Origin: Methylocystis sp. IM3
GTDB lineage: Bacteria; Pseudomonadota; Alphaproteobacteria; Rhizobiales; Beijerinckiaceae
DNA: 64,000 nucleotides
Direction of reading: 5' to 3'
NCBI RefSeq assembly: GCF_038070105.1
Contig: NZ_JBBPBZ010000002.1
Location: 3,268,501 to 3,332,500 of the forward strand
The translations under genes were made by a program, and so were the position numbers. Shown here piece by piece: positions 34,106-44,207 of the stretch. The notes beneath the pieces are model-generated. The model was not told where the DNA came from, made no database searches, and saw only the letters and a program-made list of their open reading frames with translations. Numbering within the stretch: position 1 is the first letter of the stretch; every line of letters starts with the position of its first letter.

Positions 34106-35631
34106 TGCTCGACCGCCCCGCCCATCTCCCCATGGAAGAACCCCGCGCCACCTTCACCGGCAATCGCGGGCTCGATCAGGAAGAAGCCCTCATCTTCGAG
34201 AGCGGCCGCTGCGACGTGAGCGGCGTCGACGTGGAGGAGCCCCCGCCCGTCGCGTCGCGGTTGGGAAGCCACGCGCGAAAAGACCCGATCGGCCTGCCGG
34301 GCCTCACCGAGCCCGAGGCGATGCGCCACTATGTGCGGCTGTCGCGCCGCAATTATTCGATCGACGCAGGGCTCTATCCGCTCGGCTCCTGCACGATGAA
34401 ACACAATCCGCGGATCAACGAGAAGATGGCCCGCCTCGAGGGCTTCGCGGACATCCATCCCTTGCAGCCGGTCTCGACTGTGCAGGGCGCGCTGGAGCTG
34501 ATGGAGACGCTCGCTGATTGGCTGCTGACATTGACGAACATGCAGGCCATCGCCCTGTCGCCGAAGGCGGGCGCCCATGGCGAGCTCTGCGGCATGATGG
34601 CGATCAAATCCGCCATTGCGGCGAAGGGCGAGGGCGAGACGCGCAAGGTGGTGCTGATCCCCCAGTCCGCGCATGGCACCAATCCCGCGACAGCCGCCTT
34701 GCTCGGCTTTTCGGTGCGCATCGTTCCGGCGGCGGCGGATGGGACCGTCCGCGTCGCGGCGGTGCGTGAGGCGCTCGGCGCGGATGTCGCGGCGATCATG
34801 CTCACCAATCCCAACACCTGCGGCCTGTTCGAGCGCGACATCGTCGAGATTGCGGAAGCCGTGCACGAGGCCGGCGCTTACTTTTACTGCGACGGCGCCA
34901 ATTTCAACGCCATCGCCGGCGTCGCGCGGCCCGGCGATTTCGGCGTCGACGCCATGCACATCAATCTGCACAAGACCTTCTCGACGCCGCATGGCGGCGG
35001 CGGGCCGGGCGCGGGTCCCGTCGTGCTCTCGAAGCGTCTCGCCGCCTTCGCGCCCGTTCCCTTCATCCGCCGCGCGGGCGACCGTCTCACCCTCGTCGAA
35101 GACGCGACGGGGACGCAGAGCTTCGGCCGCCTCGCCGCCTTTCACGGACAGATGGGCATGTTCGTGCGCGCGCTCGCCTATCTCGTCGCCCATGGCGGAG
35201 ACGGCGTCGCGGAGGCGTCGAAGGACGCGGTGCTCGCGGCGAATTACGTGCGCGCCGGTTTGCGCGATGTGATGACGCAGCCTTTCGGCGACCGTCCCTG
35301 CATGCACGAAGTCCTGTTCGACGACGCCTGGCTGAAGGACACCGGCGTGACCACGCTCGACTTCGCCAAGGCGATGATCGACGAAGGCTACCACCCCATG
35401 ACCATGTATTTCCCGCTGGTCGTGCACGGCGCCATGCTGATCGAGCCGACGGAATCGGAATCGAAAGCCTCGCTCGATCTCTTCATCGCGACCCTGCGCG
35501 ACCTCGCCAGATCCGCGCGGGAGGGCGACAGGGCGCGTTTCGATCAGGCGCCATATCTTGCGCCGAGGCGCCGGGTCGACGAGACGCTGGCGGCGAGAAA
35601 GCCGGTCTTGCGCTGGAGTCCGGGAGAGTGA
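34105..35631 (+). CDS. gcvPB: Glycine dehydrogenase (decarboxylating) subunit 2
   Basis: The 508-residue subunit carries the PLP site. The Schiff-base lysine is Lys290 in INLHKTFSTPHGGGGPG. YPLGSCTMKHNPR, SAHGTNPATAALLG and CDGANFNAIAG are also conserved. With GcvPA, GcvH, GcvT and dihydrolipoamide dehydrogenase (encoded elsewhere) it completes the glycine cleavage complex. It is the last gene of the operon. A 23-base GC-rich hairpin at 35713-35735 lies in the convergent gap after it. Confidence 0.97.
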   Translation: MLDRPAHLPMEEPRATFTGNRGLDQEEALIFESGRCDVSGVDVEEPPPVASRLGSHARKDPIGLPGLTEPEAMRHYVRLSRRNYSIDAGLYPLGSCTMKHNPRINEKMARLEGFADIHPLQPVSTVQGALELMETLADWLLTLTNMQAIALSPKAGAHGELCGMMAIKSAIAAKGEGETRKVVLIPQSAHGTNPATAALLGFSVRIVPAAADGTVRVAAVREALGADVAAIMLTNPNTCGLFERDIVEIAEAVHEAGAYFYCDGANFNAIAGVARPGDFGVDAMHINLHKTFSTPHGGGGPGAGPVVLSKRLAAFAPVPFIRRAGDRLTLVEDATGTQSFGRLAAFHGQMGMFVRALAYLVAHGGDGVAEASKDAVLAANYVRAGLRDVMTQPFGDRPCMHEVLFDDAWLKDTGVTTLDFAKAMIDEGYHPMTMYFPLVVHGAMLIEPTESESKASLDLFIATLRDLARSAREGDRARFDQAPYLAPRRRVDETLAARKPVLRWSPGE

Positions 35632-35744
35632 GCGCGGCGCGGGCCGCCGCAGGAAAAACGCTTCTGAAATTCGGTGGCGCGGCAAAGGGGCTGTGGGGCG
35701 GTCGCGAGCCCCCGCTCCGAGAGACAATCGGAGCGGAGCAGGCT

Positions 35745-36014
35745 CTAATGCAGGCTGACCATGGTCAGATCGTTCTCGCGCGCATTGCCGATCGCGCCCT
35801 CCTCCGAATCCGCGAGCACGATGGGCGCGCCATCGGCGCCGATCAGCGCGAAGATCGTGAGGCCCGGCTGAATGTGCGGCGCCTGCGGATAGAGGCGGTT
35901 TACATCCTCCGACCGCATGGCCTTCACATAGGCGATCATGCCATCGCCCAGATTGGCGAACTGCTCCGGCGTCAGCAGGGGCGCCTTGCGTTCCATGGCT
36001 TGTTTGACGTGCAT
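35745..36014 (-). CDS. DUF1150 family protein
   Basis: The 89-residue protein matches DUF1150: TPEQFANLGDGMIAYVKAMRSEDV, then PGLTIFALIGADGAPIVLADS and the terminal TMVSLH, all typical. In many Hyphomicrobiales this family is next to a small heat-shock gene; here the Hsp20 gene is 12 kb away. Function is unknown. The gene is convergent with gcvPB. Confidence 0.92.
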   Translation of the reverse strand: MHVKQAMERKAPLLTPEQFANLGDGMIAYVKAMRSEDVNRLYPQAPHIQPGLTIFALIGADGAPIVLADSEEGAIGNARENDLTMVSLH

Positions 36015-36158
36015 TCGCTCCTCCTCGGCGTCCGTTCGAGACCCGCCCTCGACGCCTGCTTCGCAGCGCGTCTTGCCGATAGATGTGTGGCGCTTTGAAC
36101 GGCTTTTAAAGAGGAGGGGCGGCCGAATCTTCAGCCGCGCCCAAGCTTTGCACGCGGC

Positions 36159-37409
36159 TTACAGCGCAAGCGCCAACCGCCCCGGATCCTCGAGCGTCTC
36201 CTTGACGCGAACGAGGAAGGTCACGGCCTCTTTGCCGTCGACGATGCGGTGATCGTAGGAGAGGGCGAGATACATCATCGGCCGGATCTCGACCTTGCCG
36301 TCGACCGCGACCGGGCGCTCCTGGATCTTGTGCATGCCGAGAATGCCGGACTGAGGCGCGTTGAGGATCGGGGTCGACATCAGCGAGCCATAGACGCCGC
36401 CATTGGAGATGGTGAAGGTGCCGCCCTGCAGATCGGCGATGTCGAGCGTGCCCTCGCGCGCCTTCCTGCCCAGCGCCGCAATGCCCTTTTCGATCTCGGC
36501 GACGCTCATGCGGTCGGCGTCGCGCAGCACCGGCACGACAAGGCCCTTGTCCGTGCCGACCGCCACGCCAATGTGGCAGAAGTGCTTGTAGACGATGTCG
36601 GTCCCGTCGATCTCGGCGTTGACGGCGGGGATCTCCTCCAGGGCCTGGCAGCAGGCCTTCACGAAATAGCCCATGAAGCCGAGCTTCACGCCGTGCTTCT
36701 TCTCGAACAGCTCCTTGTATCTGGCGCGCTGGGCGATGAGGGCCGACATGTCGACCTCGTTGAAGGTCGTGAGCATGGCGGCGACGTTCTGCGCCTCCTT
36801 GAGGCGCCGCGCGATCGTCTGGCGCAGGCGGCTCATCTTCACGCGCTCCTCGCGCGCGGCGTCCTCCTGCGGCGCGGGCGGGCGCGGCGCCGGCGGCGGC
36901 GCCTCGACGGCCGGGGCTGGCGCGGCGGGAGAAGGCGCGCGGGCGGCGAAGTCGATCACGTCGGATTTCAGCGCCTGTCCGCGTTTGCCCGAGCCCGCGA
37001 TCTGCGACACGTCGATGCCTTTCTCCGCCGCGATCTTGGCGGCTGCGGGTGAAGGCGGCATCGAGGGCGCGGCGGGCGCCGGCGCAGCGGCCGGCGGCGC
37101 AGGGGCAGCGGCGGGCGCAGGGGCGAGCGGGGCGGGTTTGGCCGCGGGCGCGGGCGCAGCGGCCGCCGCGCCCGCGCCGGGCGTGATCTGGCCCAGCAGC
37201 GCGCCGGGTTGCACCGTCTCGCCTTCCTTGACTGTGATCTCGGCGAGGACGCCGGCCGCCGGCGCGTTGACCTCGAGCGTCACCTTGTCGGTTTCGAGCT
37301 CCGCGAGCGCCTCGTCGGCGCGCACGACGTCTCCCTGTTTCTTGAACCAGCGGCCGATCGTCGCCTCGGTGACGGATTCGCCCAGGGTGGGCACGCGAAT
37401 TTCGGTCAT
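36159..37409 (-). CDS. sucB: 2-oxoglutarate dehydrogenase E2 (dihydrolipoyl succinyltransferase)
   Basis: The 416-residue E2 has an N-terminal lipoyl domain (Lys42 in ETDKVTLEV) and an Ala/Pro linker of about 45 residues. A peripheral-subunit binding domain follows around 120-155 ([26 protein letters not shown]). The catalytic domain ends with the active-site His387/Asp391 pair in SYDHRIVDG. It transfers the succinyl group to CoA in the TCA cycle. ATG 37409 gives the classical [12 protein letters not shown] start. It is 31 bases downstream of sucA. Confidence 0.97.
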   Translation of the reverse strand: MTEIRVPTLGESVTEATIGRWFKKQGDVVRADEALAELETDKVTLEVNAPAAGVLAEITVKEGETVQPGALLGQITPGAGAAAAAPAPAAKPAPLAPAPAAAPAPPAAAPAPAAPSMPPSPAAAKIAAEKGIDVSQIAGSGKRGQALKSDVIDFAARAPSPAAPAPAVEAPPPAPRPPAPQEDAAREERVKMSRLRQTIARRLKEAQNVAAMLTTFNEVDMSALIAQRARYKELFEKKHGVKLGFMGYFVKACCQALEEIPAVNAEIDGTDIVYKHFCHIGVAVGTDKGLVVPVLRDADRMSVAEIEKGIAALGRKAREGTLDIADLQGGTFTISNGGVYGSLMSTPILNAPQSGILGMHKIQERPVAVDGKVEIRPMMYLALSYDHRIVDGKEAVTFLVRVKETLEDPGRLALAL

Positions 37410-37440
37410 TGTCGGTCTCTCTTGGAAAACGGCCTTCGGG

Positions 37441-40400
37441 TCAGGACGCAAAGGCCTCTTCGAGGAAAGCCTTCAGCTGTGCGAGATGCTTCGACATGGT
37501 GCCCGCCGCCGTCGAGGCGGAGGCCGGGCGGCCGACATAGCGCGCGCGTTTCGTCCGGCCGCCGACCTGCCCCAGAACCCATTCGAGATAAGGCTCGACG
37601 AAGAACCAGGCGCCCATGTTCTTGGGCTCCTCCTGGCACCAGACGACATCGGCGTTCCTGAAGCGCGCCATGGCGGTGACGAGGCCCTTCAGCGGGAAGG
37701 GATAGAGCTGCTCGACACGCAGCAGATAGACGTCGTCGACCCCGCGCTTCTCGCGCTCCTCGAAGAGGTCGTAATAGACCTTGCCCGAGCAGAGGATGAC
37801 GCGCCTGATCTGGTCGTCGCCCTTCAGCGCGGCCTGCGGCTGCGTCGCCGTCTCGGCGTCGTCGAGCAGAAGGCGCTGGAAGCTCGAGGCCATGCCCATC
37901 TCGCCGAGGCGCGACACGCAGCGCTTGTTGCGCAGAAGCGACTTCGGCGTCATCAGCACCAGCGGCTTGCGCATGTTGCGGTGAAGCTGGCGGCGCAGGA
38001 TGTGGTAATAATTCGCCGGCGTCGAGCAGTTGGCGACCTGCATGTTGTCTTCGGCGCACAATTGCAGATAGCGTTCGAGACGCGCCGAGGAATGTTCCGG
38101 CCCCTGCCCCTCGTAGCCATGCGGCAGCAGGCAGACGAGGCCCGACATGCGCAGCCATTTGCGCTCGCCCGCCGAGAGGAACTGGTCGAAGACGACCTGC
38201 GCGCCATTGGCGAAATCGCCGAACTGCGCCTCCCACAGGACGAGCGCATTCGGCTCCGCGAGTGAATAGCCATATTCGAAGCCGAGCACGGCTTCTTCGG
38301 AAAGCATCGAATTGATGACCTCGAAGCGTCCCTGCTGGGGCGCGACATGGTCGAAGGGAATGTAGCGCCGCTCGGTCTCCTGATCGATCAGCACGGCGTG
38401 GCGCTGCGAAAAGGTGCCGCGCTCCACGTCCTGGCCGGAGAGACGCACATTGTAGCCTTCAGCCAGCAGCGTCCCGAAGGCGAGCGCCTCCGCCGTCGCC
38501 CAGTCGATCGCGACGCCGTCCTCGATTGCGCTTTTCCGGGTGTCGAGGAAGCGCTGGATCGTGCGATGGAGCCGGAAATCTTGCGGCACGGTGGTGAGCT
38601 TCGCGCCGATCTCCTTGAGGGATTCGAGCGGCGCGCCGGTCTTGCCCCGGCGCTCGTCCTCGGAGGCCTGATAGCCAGGCTTGAGGCCCGCCCAGCGGCC
38701 GTCGAGCCAGTCGGCCTTGTTGGGCTTGTAGGACTGGCTCGCCTCGAATTCGGATTCGAGCCGCGCCCGCCAGGCGTCCTTCATCTTCTCGACGTCGGCC
38801 TTGCTGAGCTGCCCCTCGGCGATGAGCTTCTCGGCATAGAGATCGAGCGTCGTGCGATGGGCGCGGATCTTTTTGTACATCAGCGGCTGGGTGAAGCCCG
38901 GCTCGTCGCCTTCATTGTGGCCGAAGCGGCGGTAGCACCACATGTCGATGACGACAGGCTTCTGAAACTGCTGGCGGAATTCGGTCGCGACGCGCGCCGC
39001 GAAGACCACCGCCTCCGGGTCGTCGCCATTCACATGAAAGATCGGCGCCTCGACCATCTTCGCCACGTCGGAGGGATAGGGCGAGGAGCGCGAGAAGCGC
39101 GGATAGGTCGTGAAGCCGATCTGATTGTTGATGATGAAATGCACCGAGCCGCCGGTGCGATGGCCCTTGAGCCCCGAGAGGCCGAAACATTCCGCGACGA
39201 CGCCCTGGCCCGCGAAGGCGGCGTCGCCATGGATGAGCAGCGGCAGCACCACGCGGCGGTCGCCGCCATGCTGATCCTGCTTGGCGCGCACCTTGCCGAG
39301 CACCACCGGGTCGACGATCTCGAGATGGGAGGGATTGGCGGTGAGGGACAAATGCACCCTGTTGCCGTCGAACTCGCGATCGGACGACGCGCCCAGGTGA
39401 TATTTCACGTCGCCCGATCCTTCGACCTCGTCGGGAAGGAAGGAGCCGCCCTTGAATTCGTGGAAGAGCGCGCGATGCGGCTTGGCCATCACCTGGCAGA
39501 GCACGTTGAGCCGGCCGCGATGGGCCATGCCGAGCACCATTTCCTCGACGCCGAGCGCGCCGCCGCGCTTGATGATCTGCTCCAGCGCCGGAACGATGGA
39601 CTCCGCGCCGTCGAGGCCGAAGCGCTTCGTGCCCGTATATTTGACGTCGAGAAACTTCTCGAACCCCTCCGCCTCGACGAGCTTGTTGAAGATCGCGCGC
39701 TTGCCCTCGTCGGTGAAGACGATCTCCTTCTTGGGGCCTTCGATGCGCGCCTGCAGCCAGGCTTTCTCCTCCGGCGCGGAAATATGCATGAATTCGAAGC
39801 CGATCGAGCCGCAATAGGTGCGGCGCAGGATCGTGACCATCTCGAAGACGCTGGCGTATTGCAGGCCGAGCACGCCGTCGATGAAGATCTTGCGGTCGTA
39901 GTCCTCGTCCTTGAAGCCGTAGGTCTCCGGATGCAGTTCGCCATGGTCGTGGCGCTGCTCGAGGCCGAGCGGATCGAGATTGGCGTGCAGATGGCCGCGC
40001 ATGCGATAGGCGCGGATCATCATCAGCGCGCGCACGGAATCGCGGGTCGCACGCCGGATTTCGTCGGCTGTCACGACCGTCGGGGGCGGAACCGGGACGC
40101 CTTTGGCCGGAGCGGGCCGCGGGGCCGGCGCGGCGACGTCGCCGGCGAGCGCGCTTACCCATTCGCCATGCGCCGCGGGCGGCCAGTCCGCACGCGCCCA
40201 GGACGGGCCGTTGGCGGAGCCATTGTGCTGCGCCGCGCCGGGCCTGGCGCCCATTTCCGAAAAGAACGCCGCCCAGTCCGGGCTCACCGAGGCCGGGTCG
40301 GCCTCATAGGCGTCGAGCAGCCCCTCGAGATAGGCCGCATTTGCGCCCTGGAGAAAGGAAGTGCTTGCAAAGTTCTGGTTTTGCGCAGAACGCGGGCCGC

Positions 40401-40446
40401 CGGGAGCCGCCGGTCCGGCCACGCCATCAGTTTCAAGACGCGCCAT
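37441..40446 (-). CDS. sucA: 2-oxoglutarate dehydrogenase E1
   Basis: The 1001-residue thiamine-diphosphate enzyme decarboxylates 2-oxoglutarate. The N-terminal [21 protein letters not shown] segment docks E2. Further landmarks are the [11 protein letters not shown] motif, the GDAAFAGQG ThDP site and the C-terminal transketolase-like domain with [18 protein letters not shown] and [15 protein letters not shown]. Length is normal. A GC-rich hairpin lies at about 40520-40551 in the 145-base gap after sucD and may modulate read-through. A 705-codon frame on the opposite strand is an antisense shadow. Confidence 0.98.
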   Translation of the reverse strand: MARLETDGVAGPAAPGGPRSAQNQNFASTSFLQGANAAYLEGLLDAYEADPASVSPDWAAFFSEMGARPGAAQHNGSANGPSWARADWPPAAHGEWVSALAGDVAAPAPRPAPAKGVPVPPPTVVTADEIRRATRDSVRALMMIRAYRMRGHLHANLDPLGLEQRHDHGELHPETYGFKDEDYDRKIFIDGVLGLQYASVFEMVTILRRTYCGSIGFEFMHISAPEEKAWLQARIEGPKKEIVFTDEGKRAIFNKLVEAEGFEKFLDVKYTGTKRFGLDGAESIVPALEQIIKRGGALGVEEMVLGMAHRGRLNVLCQVMAKPHRALFHEFKGGSFLPDEVEGSGDVKYHLGASSDREFDGNRVHLSLTANPSHLEIVDPVVLGKVRAKQDQHGGDRRVVLPLLIHGDAAFAGQGVVAECFGLSGLKGHRTGGSVHFIINNQIGFTTYPRFSRSSPYPSDVAKMVEAPIFHVNGDDPEAVVFAARVATEFRQQFQKPVVIDMWCYRRFGHNEGDEPGFTQPLMYKKIRAHRTTLDLYAEKLIAEGQLSKADVEKMKDAWRARLESEFEASQSYKPNKADWLDGRWAGLKPGYQASEDERRGKTGAPLESLKEIGAKLTTVPQDFRLHRTIQRFLDTRKSAIEDGVAIDWATAEALAFGTLLAEGYNVRLSGQDVERGTFSQRHAVLIDQETERRYIPFDHVAPQQGRFEVINSMLSEEAVLGFEYGYSLAEPNALVLWEAQFGDFANGAQVVFDQFLSAGERKWLRMSGLVCLLPHGYEGQGPEHSSARLERYLQLCAEDNMQVANCSTPANYYHILRRQLHRNMRKPLVLMTPKSLLRNKRCVSRLGEMGMASSFQRLLLDDAETATQPQAALKGDDQIRRVILCSGKVYYDLFEEREKRGVDDVYLLRVEQLYPFPLKGLVTAMARFRNADVVWCQEEPKNMGAWFFVEPYLEWVLGQVGGRTKRARYVGRPASASTAAGTMSKHLAQLKAFLEEAFAS

Positions 40447-40591
40447 TTTCTAAGCTTCTCGTGAAGCCGACCTTGGCGCGTCCGCAGATCTTGCCGCGCG
40501 CCGCCGAAGGCTTGGATTGAGGGCGCCGCCAGGATACGGCGCCGCCCTTAATTTAAGCTCCCCGAGGCGGCAAAGAAGGGCGCGGCGACGC

Positions 40592-41476
40592 CTAACCTTT
40601 GAGCACCTCGACCAATGTCTTGCCCAGGCGGGCCGGAGAGGGAGAAACCCTGATACCGGCCGCCTCCATCGCCGCAATCTTGCTCTCCGCATCGCCCTTG
40701 CCGCCGGAAATGATGGCGCCGGCATGGCCCATGCGGCGGCCGGGAGGGGCCGTGCGGCCGGCGATGAAGCCCACCATGGGCTTCTTGCGGCCGCGCTTGG
40801 CTTCGTCCTTCAAGAATTGGGCCGCTTCCTCCTCGGCCGAGCCGCCGATCTCGCCGATCATGATGATCGACTTCGTCGCCTCGTCGGCCAGGAACAGCTC
40901 GAGAACCTCGATGAAGTCCGTGCCCTTCACCGGATCGCCGCCGATGCCGACGGCCGTGGTCTGGCCGAGGCCCTCGCGGCTCGTCTGAAAGACGGCTTCA
41001 TAGGTCAGCGTGCCGGAGCGCGACACGACGCCGACCGAACCGCGCGAGAAGATATTGCCCGGCATGATGCCGATCTTGCTCTCTCCGGCCGTGACGACGC
41101 CGGGGCAATTCGGCCCGATGAGGCGGGACTTTGAGCCCGAGAGCGAGCGCTTGACGCGGATCATGTCCTGCACCGGCACGCCCTCGGTGATGCAGACGAT
41201 CAGCGGGATTTCGGCGTCGATCGCCTCGCAGATGGCGTCGGCCGCGCCCGGCGGCGGCACATAGACGACCGAGGCCTCGGCGCCGGTCTTGGCGCGGGCT
41301 TCGGCGACCGTGTCGAAGACCGGGAGGCCCAGATGCTGCGAGCCGCCCTTGCCCGGAGAAACGCCGCCGACCATCCGGGTCCCATAGGCGATCGCCTGCT
41401 CCGAGTGGAAAGTGGCGGTCTTGCCGGTGAAACCTTGAGTGATGACTTTGGTGTTCTTGTCGATCAGCACGGACAT
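40592..41476 (-). CDS. sucD: Succinyl-CoA synthetase alpha subunit
   Basis: The 294-residue subunit contains the CoA-binding N-domain ([34 protein letters not shown]). The phosphohistidine His251 is in RMGHAGAII, with GPNCPGVV between. It forms succinyl-CoA synthetase with SucC. In alphaproteobacteria sucC normally precedes sucD by a few bases. Here the upstream DNA carries no sucC, only a low-GC segment, so the beta subunit must be elsewhere. Because it is close to MtkB of serine-cycle methylotrophs, a malate thiokinase subunit cannot be excluded, but the sucA-sucB neighbours favour sucD. Confidence 0.94.
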   Translation of the reverse strand: MSVLIDKNTKVITQGFTGKTATFHSEQAIAYGTRMVGGVSPGKGGSQHLGLPVFDTVAEARAKTGAEASVVYVPPPGAADAICEAIDAEIPLIVCITEGVPVQDMIRVKRSLSGSKSRLIGPNCPGVVTAGESKIGIMPGNIFSRGSVGVVSRSGTLTYEAVFQTSREGLGQTTAVGIGGDPVKGTDFIEVLELFLADEATKSIIMIGEIGGSAEEEAAQFLKDEAKRGRKKPMVGFIAGRTAPPGRRMGHAGAIISGGKGDAESKIAAMEAAGIRVSPSPARLGKTLVEVLKG

Positions 41477-41807
41477 GCAGCGATTCCTAAAGAGAACGGG
41501 CGGCGCGGAAAGCGCGAGCGCCCGGCGCCCCGTCGGGGGCGGGCCGGGTCTCGTCGCCGCGAGATTTCGCGGCCGCCAAACTATTGGCAGACGCGCCCGC
41601 TTACAAGGCGGAAAGCGCCTGGGATAGGCCCATGCGGCAAGGGGACGCGATAACGGGAACGATGGGAACCACTGCGGGCGGGTTTGCAACCAGAAAAGGC
41701 CAAGCTTATGGTTGGGAGCATGGCGCTCCTGCCAGCCTCCCCGCCATCCTGACGCCGGCGGCGTTCGAAGTGACCGCCAAGACCAAATCGATATTGCCAA
41801 GGCTCAG
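41477..41807. other. Non-coding stretch upstream of sucD
   Basis: This 331-base region separates sucD from the divergent unknown gene. GC-rich hairpin-forming sequence occupies 41519-41550. A possible weak leftward promoter (TTGTAA, 17 bases, TAGTTT on the minus strand) lies near 41570-41610. GC content falls toward the right end. No remnant of sucC was recognised. Confidence 0.4.
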
Positions 41808-42335
41808 ATGGCGTTTTTTAAAGCGAAGACCATACAAGGCGTCGTTTATGATCTCGATCACCTGAGGCCGTTCAGGTTCAGCCTGGCAGTTGGGGGCAGC
41901 GAGCGCGTGGTGGGCGTCCGCTTTGGTTTGCACTGCTTCACGGAGCAAGTGAAGCCCCACCACACCCCGGATTTGCATTACATTCACGGTGATGAACGGC
42001 GCGCTTTCTCCTTGGAGCGTCACGCACTGTCGAAATTGCTTCCGGGGCTCATCGCGACGCTCGGGAGCAAGACCGTTTATTTGTCGAATTCTGCTAACTA
42101 TTTCATACTGCGAGACAACCCCATGCCCGCTTTCGAGGGGCCCTACTTAGTGTTCTTCCGCACAATGAAAGCTAGGAACACGGAGGCGGACGTTATCATG
42201 CGCGTCGAAAGCAGCTACATCAAACGAAATATGGCGGACCGTGCTTCGCCTGTTAAGTTCGCCACTCTGATAGAGAAAACCGCTTTGGGGCAACACGTGC
42301 CGCGGGGACCTCAGCAATCCATCAAACGAAAATAG
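41808..42335 (+). CDS. Hypothetical protein in a low-GC segment
   Basis: The 175-residue protein has no family I can name with certainty. It begins MAFFKAKTIQGVVYDLDHLRPF and has the look of a small globular protein of mixed alpha/beta content with no export signal. Similar-looking proteins (VxYDLxHLxPF, a His/Cys-containing middle and a C-terminal FATL block) occur in alphaproteobacterial accessory DNA. That is recollection, not a search result. Codon use is less GC-biased than in all neighbours (frequent A/T third positions), which suggests acquisition. It is the only rightward gene between the leftward suc and ribosomal operons. A hairpin follows at 42332-42351. Confidence 0.7.
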   Translation: MAFFKAKTIQGVVYDLDHLRPFRFSLAVGGSERVVGVRFGLHCFTEQVKPHHTPDLHYIHGDERRAFSLERHALSKLLPGLIATLGSKTVYLSNSANYFILRDNPMPAFEGPYLVFFRTMKARNTEADVIMRVESSYIKRNMADRASPVKFATLIEKTALGQHVPRGPQQSIKRK

Positions 42336-42571
42336 GCCCCGCAGGGCCTATCTCTGGAACATAATTCCGCGTGAGACCGTCTTTCGCCCTCACGGAGGGA
42401 CCGACTTTCGCCGATACGGTAGCCCTGTTGCCTATGGCTCACTCACTCTGTGGCTACACCGCCAACGTATGGTGGAGGTCACCCAGAGTCAACACTCCGG
42501 GAACCTAGATCCAACTTCGGCACAGGAAACCACGAGTGCTTTCTCGCAAAAACCGAACTCTCTCATCGGAC

Positions 42572-42598
42572 AAAAAAGCCGGCGGTTTCCCGCCGGCT
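42572..42598 (-). terminator. Intrinsic terminator after rplK-rplA
   Basis: On the minus strand a 9-bp stem (AGCCGGCGG / CCGCCGGCT) is followed by a run of six T. It ends the rplKA transcript 26 bases after the rplA stop, confirming that rplJ-rplL are not read from this transcript. Confidence 0.9.
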
Positions 42599-42623
42599 CC
42601 AAATCTCGAGCCTTCTCGGCCCC

Positions 42624-43328
42624 TTACGCCGTGGTGGCGCCGAGCGAGCCCACCTCGACCTTCACGCCCGGACCCTGGGTCGAGCTGATGGAGACGCGCT
42701 GGATGTAGGTGCCCTTGGCGCCCGCGGGCTTGGCCTTGGCGACGGCGTCGACGAAAGCCTTGATGTTCTCGACGAGCTTGCCGTCATCGAAAGAGGCTTT
42801 GCCGACCGTGCCCTGAATGATGCCGGCCTTCTCGACGCGGAACTCGACCGCGCCGCCCTTCGAGGCCTTCACCGCGCCGGCGACGTCCATCGTCACCGTG
42901 CCGACCTTCGGGTTCGGCATCATGCCGCGCGGGCCGAGCACCTTGCCGAGGCGGCCGACGAGCGGCATCATGTCCGGCGTGGCGATGCAGCGGTCGAACT
43001 CGATCGTGCCGCCCTGGACGATGTTGACCAGATCCTCGGCGCCCACGACGTCGGCGCCCGCCGCCTTGGCCTCGTCCGCCTTGGCGCCGCGCGCGAAGAC
43101 GCCGACGCGCAGGACGCGGCCGGTGCCGTTCGGCAGATTGACGACGCCGCGCACCATCTGGTCCGCGTGCTTGGGGTCGACGCCGAGATTCATGGCGATC
43201 TCGACCGACTCGTCGAACTTGGCCGTGGCGCGGCTGCGCACGAGCTTGACCGCCTCGTCGATCGGATAGAGCTTGGTGCGCTCGATGCCCTCGCGGGCCT
43301 TCTTGATGCGTTTTCCGACATGCGCCAT
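42624..43328 (-). CDS. rplA: 50S ribosomal protein uL1
   Basis: The 234-residue protein forms the L1 stalk and also represses its own rplKA mRNA in bacteria. The start [13 protein letters not shown], the signature block [28 protein letters not shown] and the C-terminal [12 protein letters not shown] are canonical. It follows rplK by 4 bases. The strong terminator downstream separates it from what follows. The usual rplJ-rplL-rpoB genes are missing here. Confidence 0.98.
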   Translation of the reverse strand: MAHVGKRIKKAREGIERTKLYPIDEAVKLVRSRATAKFDESVEIAMNLGVDPKHADQMVRGVVNLPNGTGRVLRVGVFARGAKADEAKAAGADVVGAEDLVNIVQGGTIEFDRCIATPDMMPLVGRLGKVLGPRGMMPNPKVGTVTMDVAGAVKASKGGAVEFRVEKAGIIQGTVGKASFDDGKLVENIKAFVDAVAKAKPAGAKGTYIQRVSISSTQGPGVKVEVGSLGATTA

Positions 43329-43332
43329 GGTC

Positions 43333-43779
43333 TTACTCCACCACCTGGAGGCCCATCGCGCGGGCCGAGCCTTCGATCATCGACATTGCGGATTCGACGG
43401 ACGCGCAGTTGAGATCGGGCATCTTCTTTTCCGCGATCTCGCGAATCTGCGCCTTCGTCACCTTGCCGACGACGTTACGGCCAGGGGTCTTGGAGCCGGA
43501 GGCCGGCTTCTTGCCGATCTTGAGGCCCACCGCCTTCTTGAGGAAGAAGGAGACCGGCGGCTGCTTCATCTCGAAGGTGAAGGAGCGGTCCTGATAGGCG
43601 GTGATGATGACGGGGATCGGCGTCCCCTTCTCCATCTGCGCCGTCTTGGCGTTGAACGCCTTGCAGAACTCCATGATGTTCAGGCCGCGCTGACCGAGCG
43701 CGGGACCAATCGGCGGCGACGGGTTCGCCGCGCCGGCCGGCACTTGCAGCTTTATGTAGCCGGCAATTTTCTTCGCCAT
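43333..43779 (-). CDS. rplK: 50S ribosomal protein uL11
   Basis: The 148-residue protein binds 23S rRNA at the GTPase-associated centre. [37 protein letters not shown] and the C-terminal RNA-binding segment with ASGSKTPG and MPDLNC are typical. It has its own predicted promoter at 43933-43961 and a short leader with a perfect hairpin at 43902-43922. Confidence 0.98.
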   Translation of the reverse strand: MAKKIAGYIKLQVPAGAANPSPPIGPALGQRGLNIMEFCKAFNAKTAQMEKGTPIPVIITAYQDRSFTFEMKQPPVSFFLKKAVGLKIGKKPASGSKTPGRNVVGKVTKAQIREIAEKKMPDLNCASVESAMSMIEGSARAMGLQVVE

Positions 43780-44207
43780 GTGCTTTCTCCAACGAATGAC
43801 GGCGCGCGGCGCTTTACAAAGCGCCCGCTTCCGCCGGTTGCAGTCCGTGGTCCGATCCCGTTCTCCCCTGGCGTCAGGGCGGGTCCGCCACGTATGTCTT
43901 CCCGGACGGAAGGACCGTCCGGTGAAGCGCCGCTTTTAGGGGAAGGCGCGGGAAAGCGCAAGCGTGGAGAACGGACGTTCGCGACGCTCTCCGACGAGCG
44001 GGATTCGAAAGATCAGCCTCAATGCCGCTCTGGCGGAAACGGCGCAAGCTGTTCGACGCGGCGCACGCGCTGCTCGCGTTCGCTCAGCAGCACGCTCATG
44101 GAGGCCCCAGCGCTCGCGGACTTCCTACGGCAAAGCTTTATGGTATATCTTTGAGAGCTTGGGAGCAGAACGCGAGCCCCCTCCCAATCGAACGGCCCCG
44201 AACAGCC
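43780..44207. other. Intergenic region between nusG and rplK
   Basis: This 428-base gap holds the rplK promoter and leader. It also contains a 26-codon minus-strand frame (44019-44099) beginning MSVLLSEREQRVRR. That frame lacks a ribosome binding site and I do not call it a gene. The 8-bp hairpin CCGGACGG/CCGTCCGG at 43902-43922 is at the very 5' end of the predicted rplKA transcript. No tRNA is present. Confidence 0.5.
43933..43961 (-). promoter_or_regulatory. Predicted promoter of rplK-rplA
   Basis: On the minus strand TTGCGC (complement of 43956-43961) and TAAAAG (complement of 43933-43938) are separated by 17 bases. Transcription would start near 43926, just before the 5' leader hairpin. 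Confidence 0.65.

Noticed and set aside
38347..40464. 705-codon plus-strand frame opposite sucA
   Set aside because: Translation is low-complexity His/Arg/Asp-rich sequence typical of an antisense shadow; sucA is certain.
42352..42571. Possible tRNA or attachment site in the low-GC segment
   Set aside because: No cloverleaf with a GTTCRANNC T-loop and no direct repeat bordering the segment could be found.
44019..44099. 26-codon minus-strand frame between nusG and rplK
   Set aside because: No ribosome binding site and no known small protein; likely chance.
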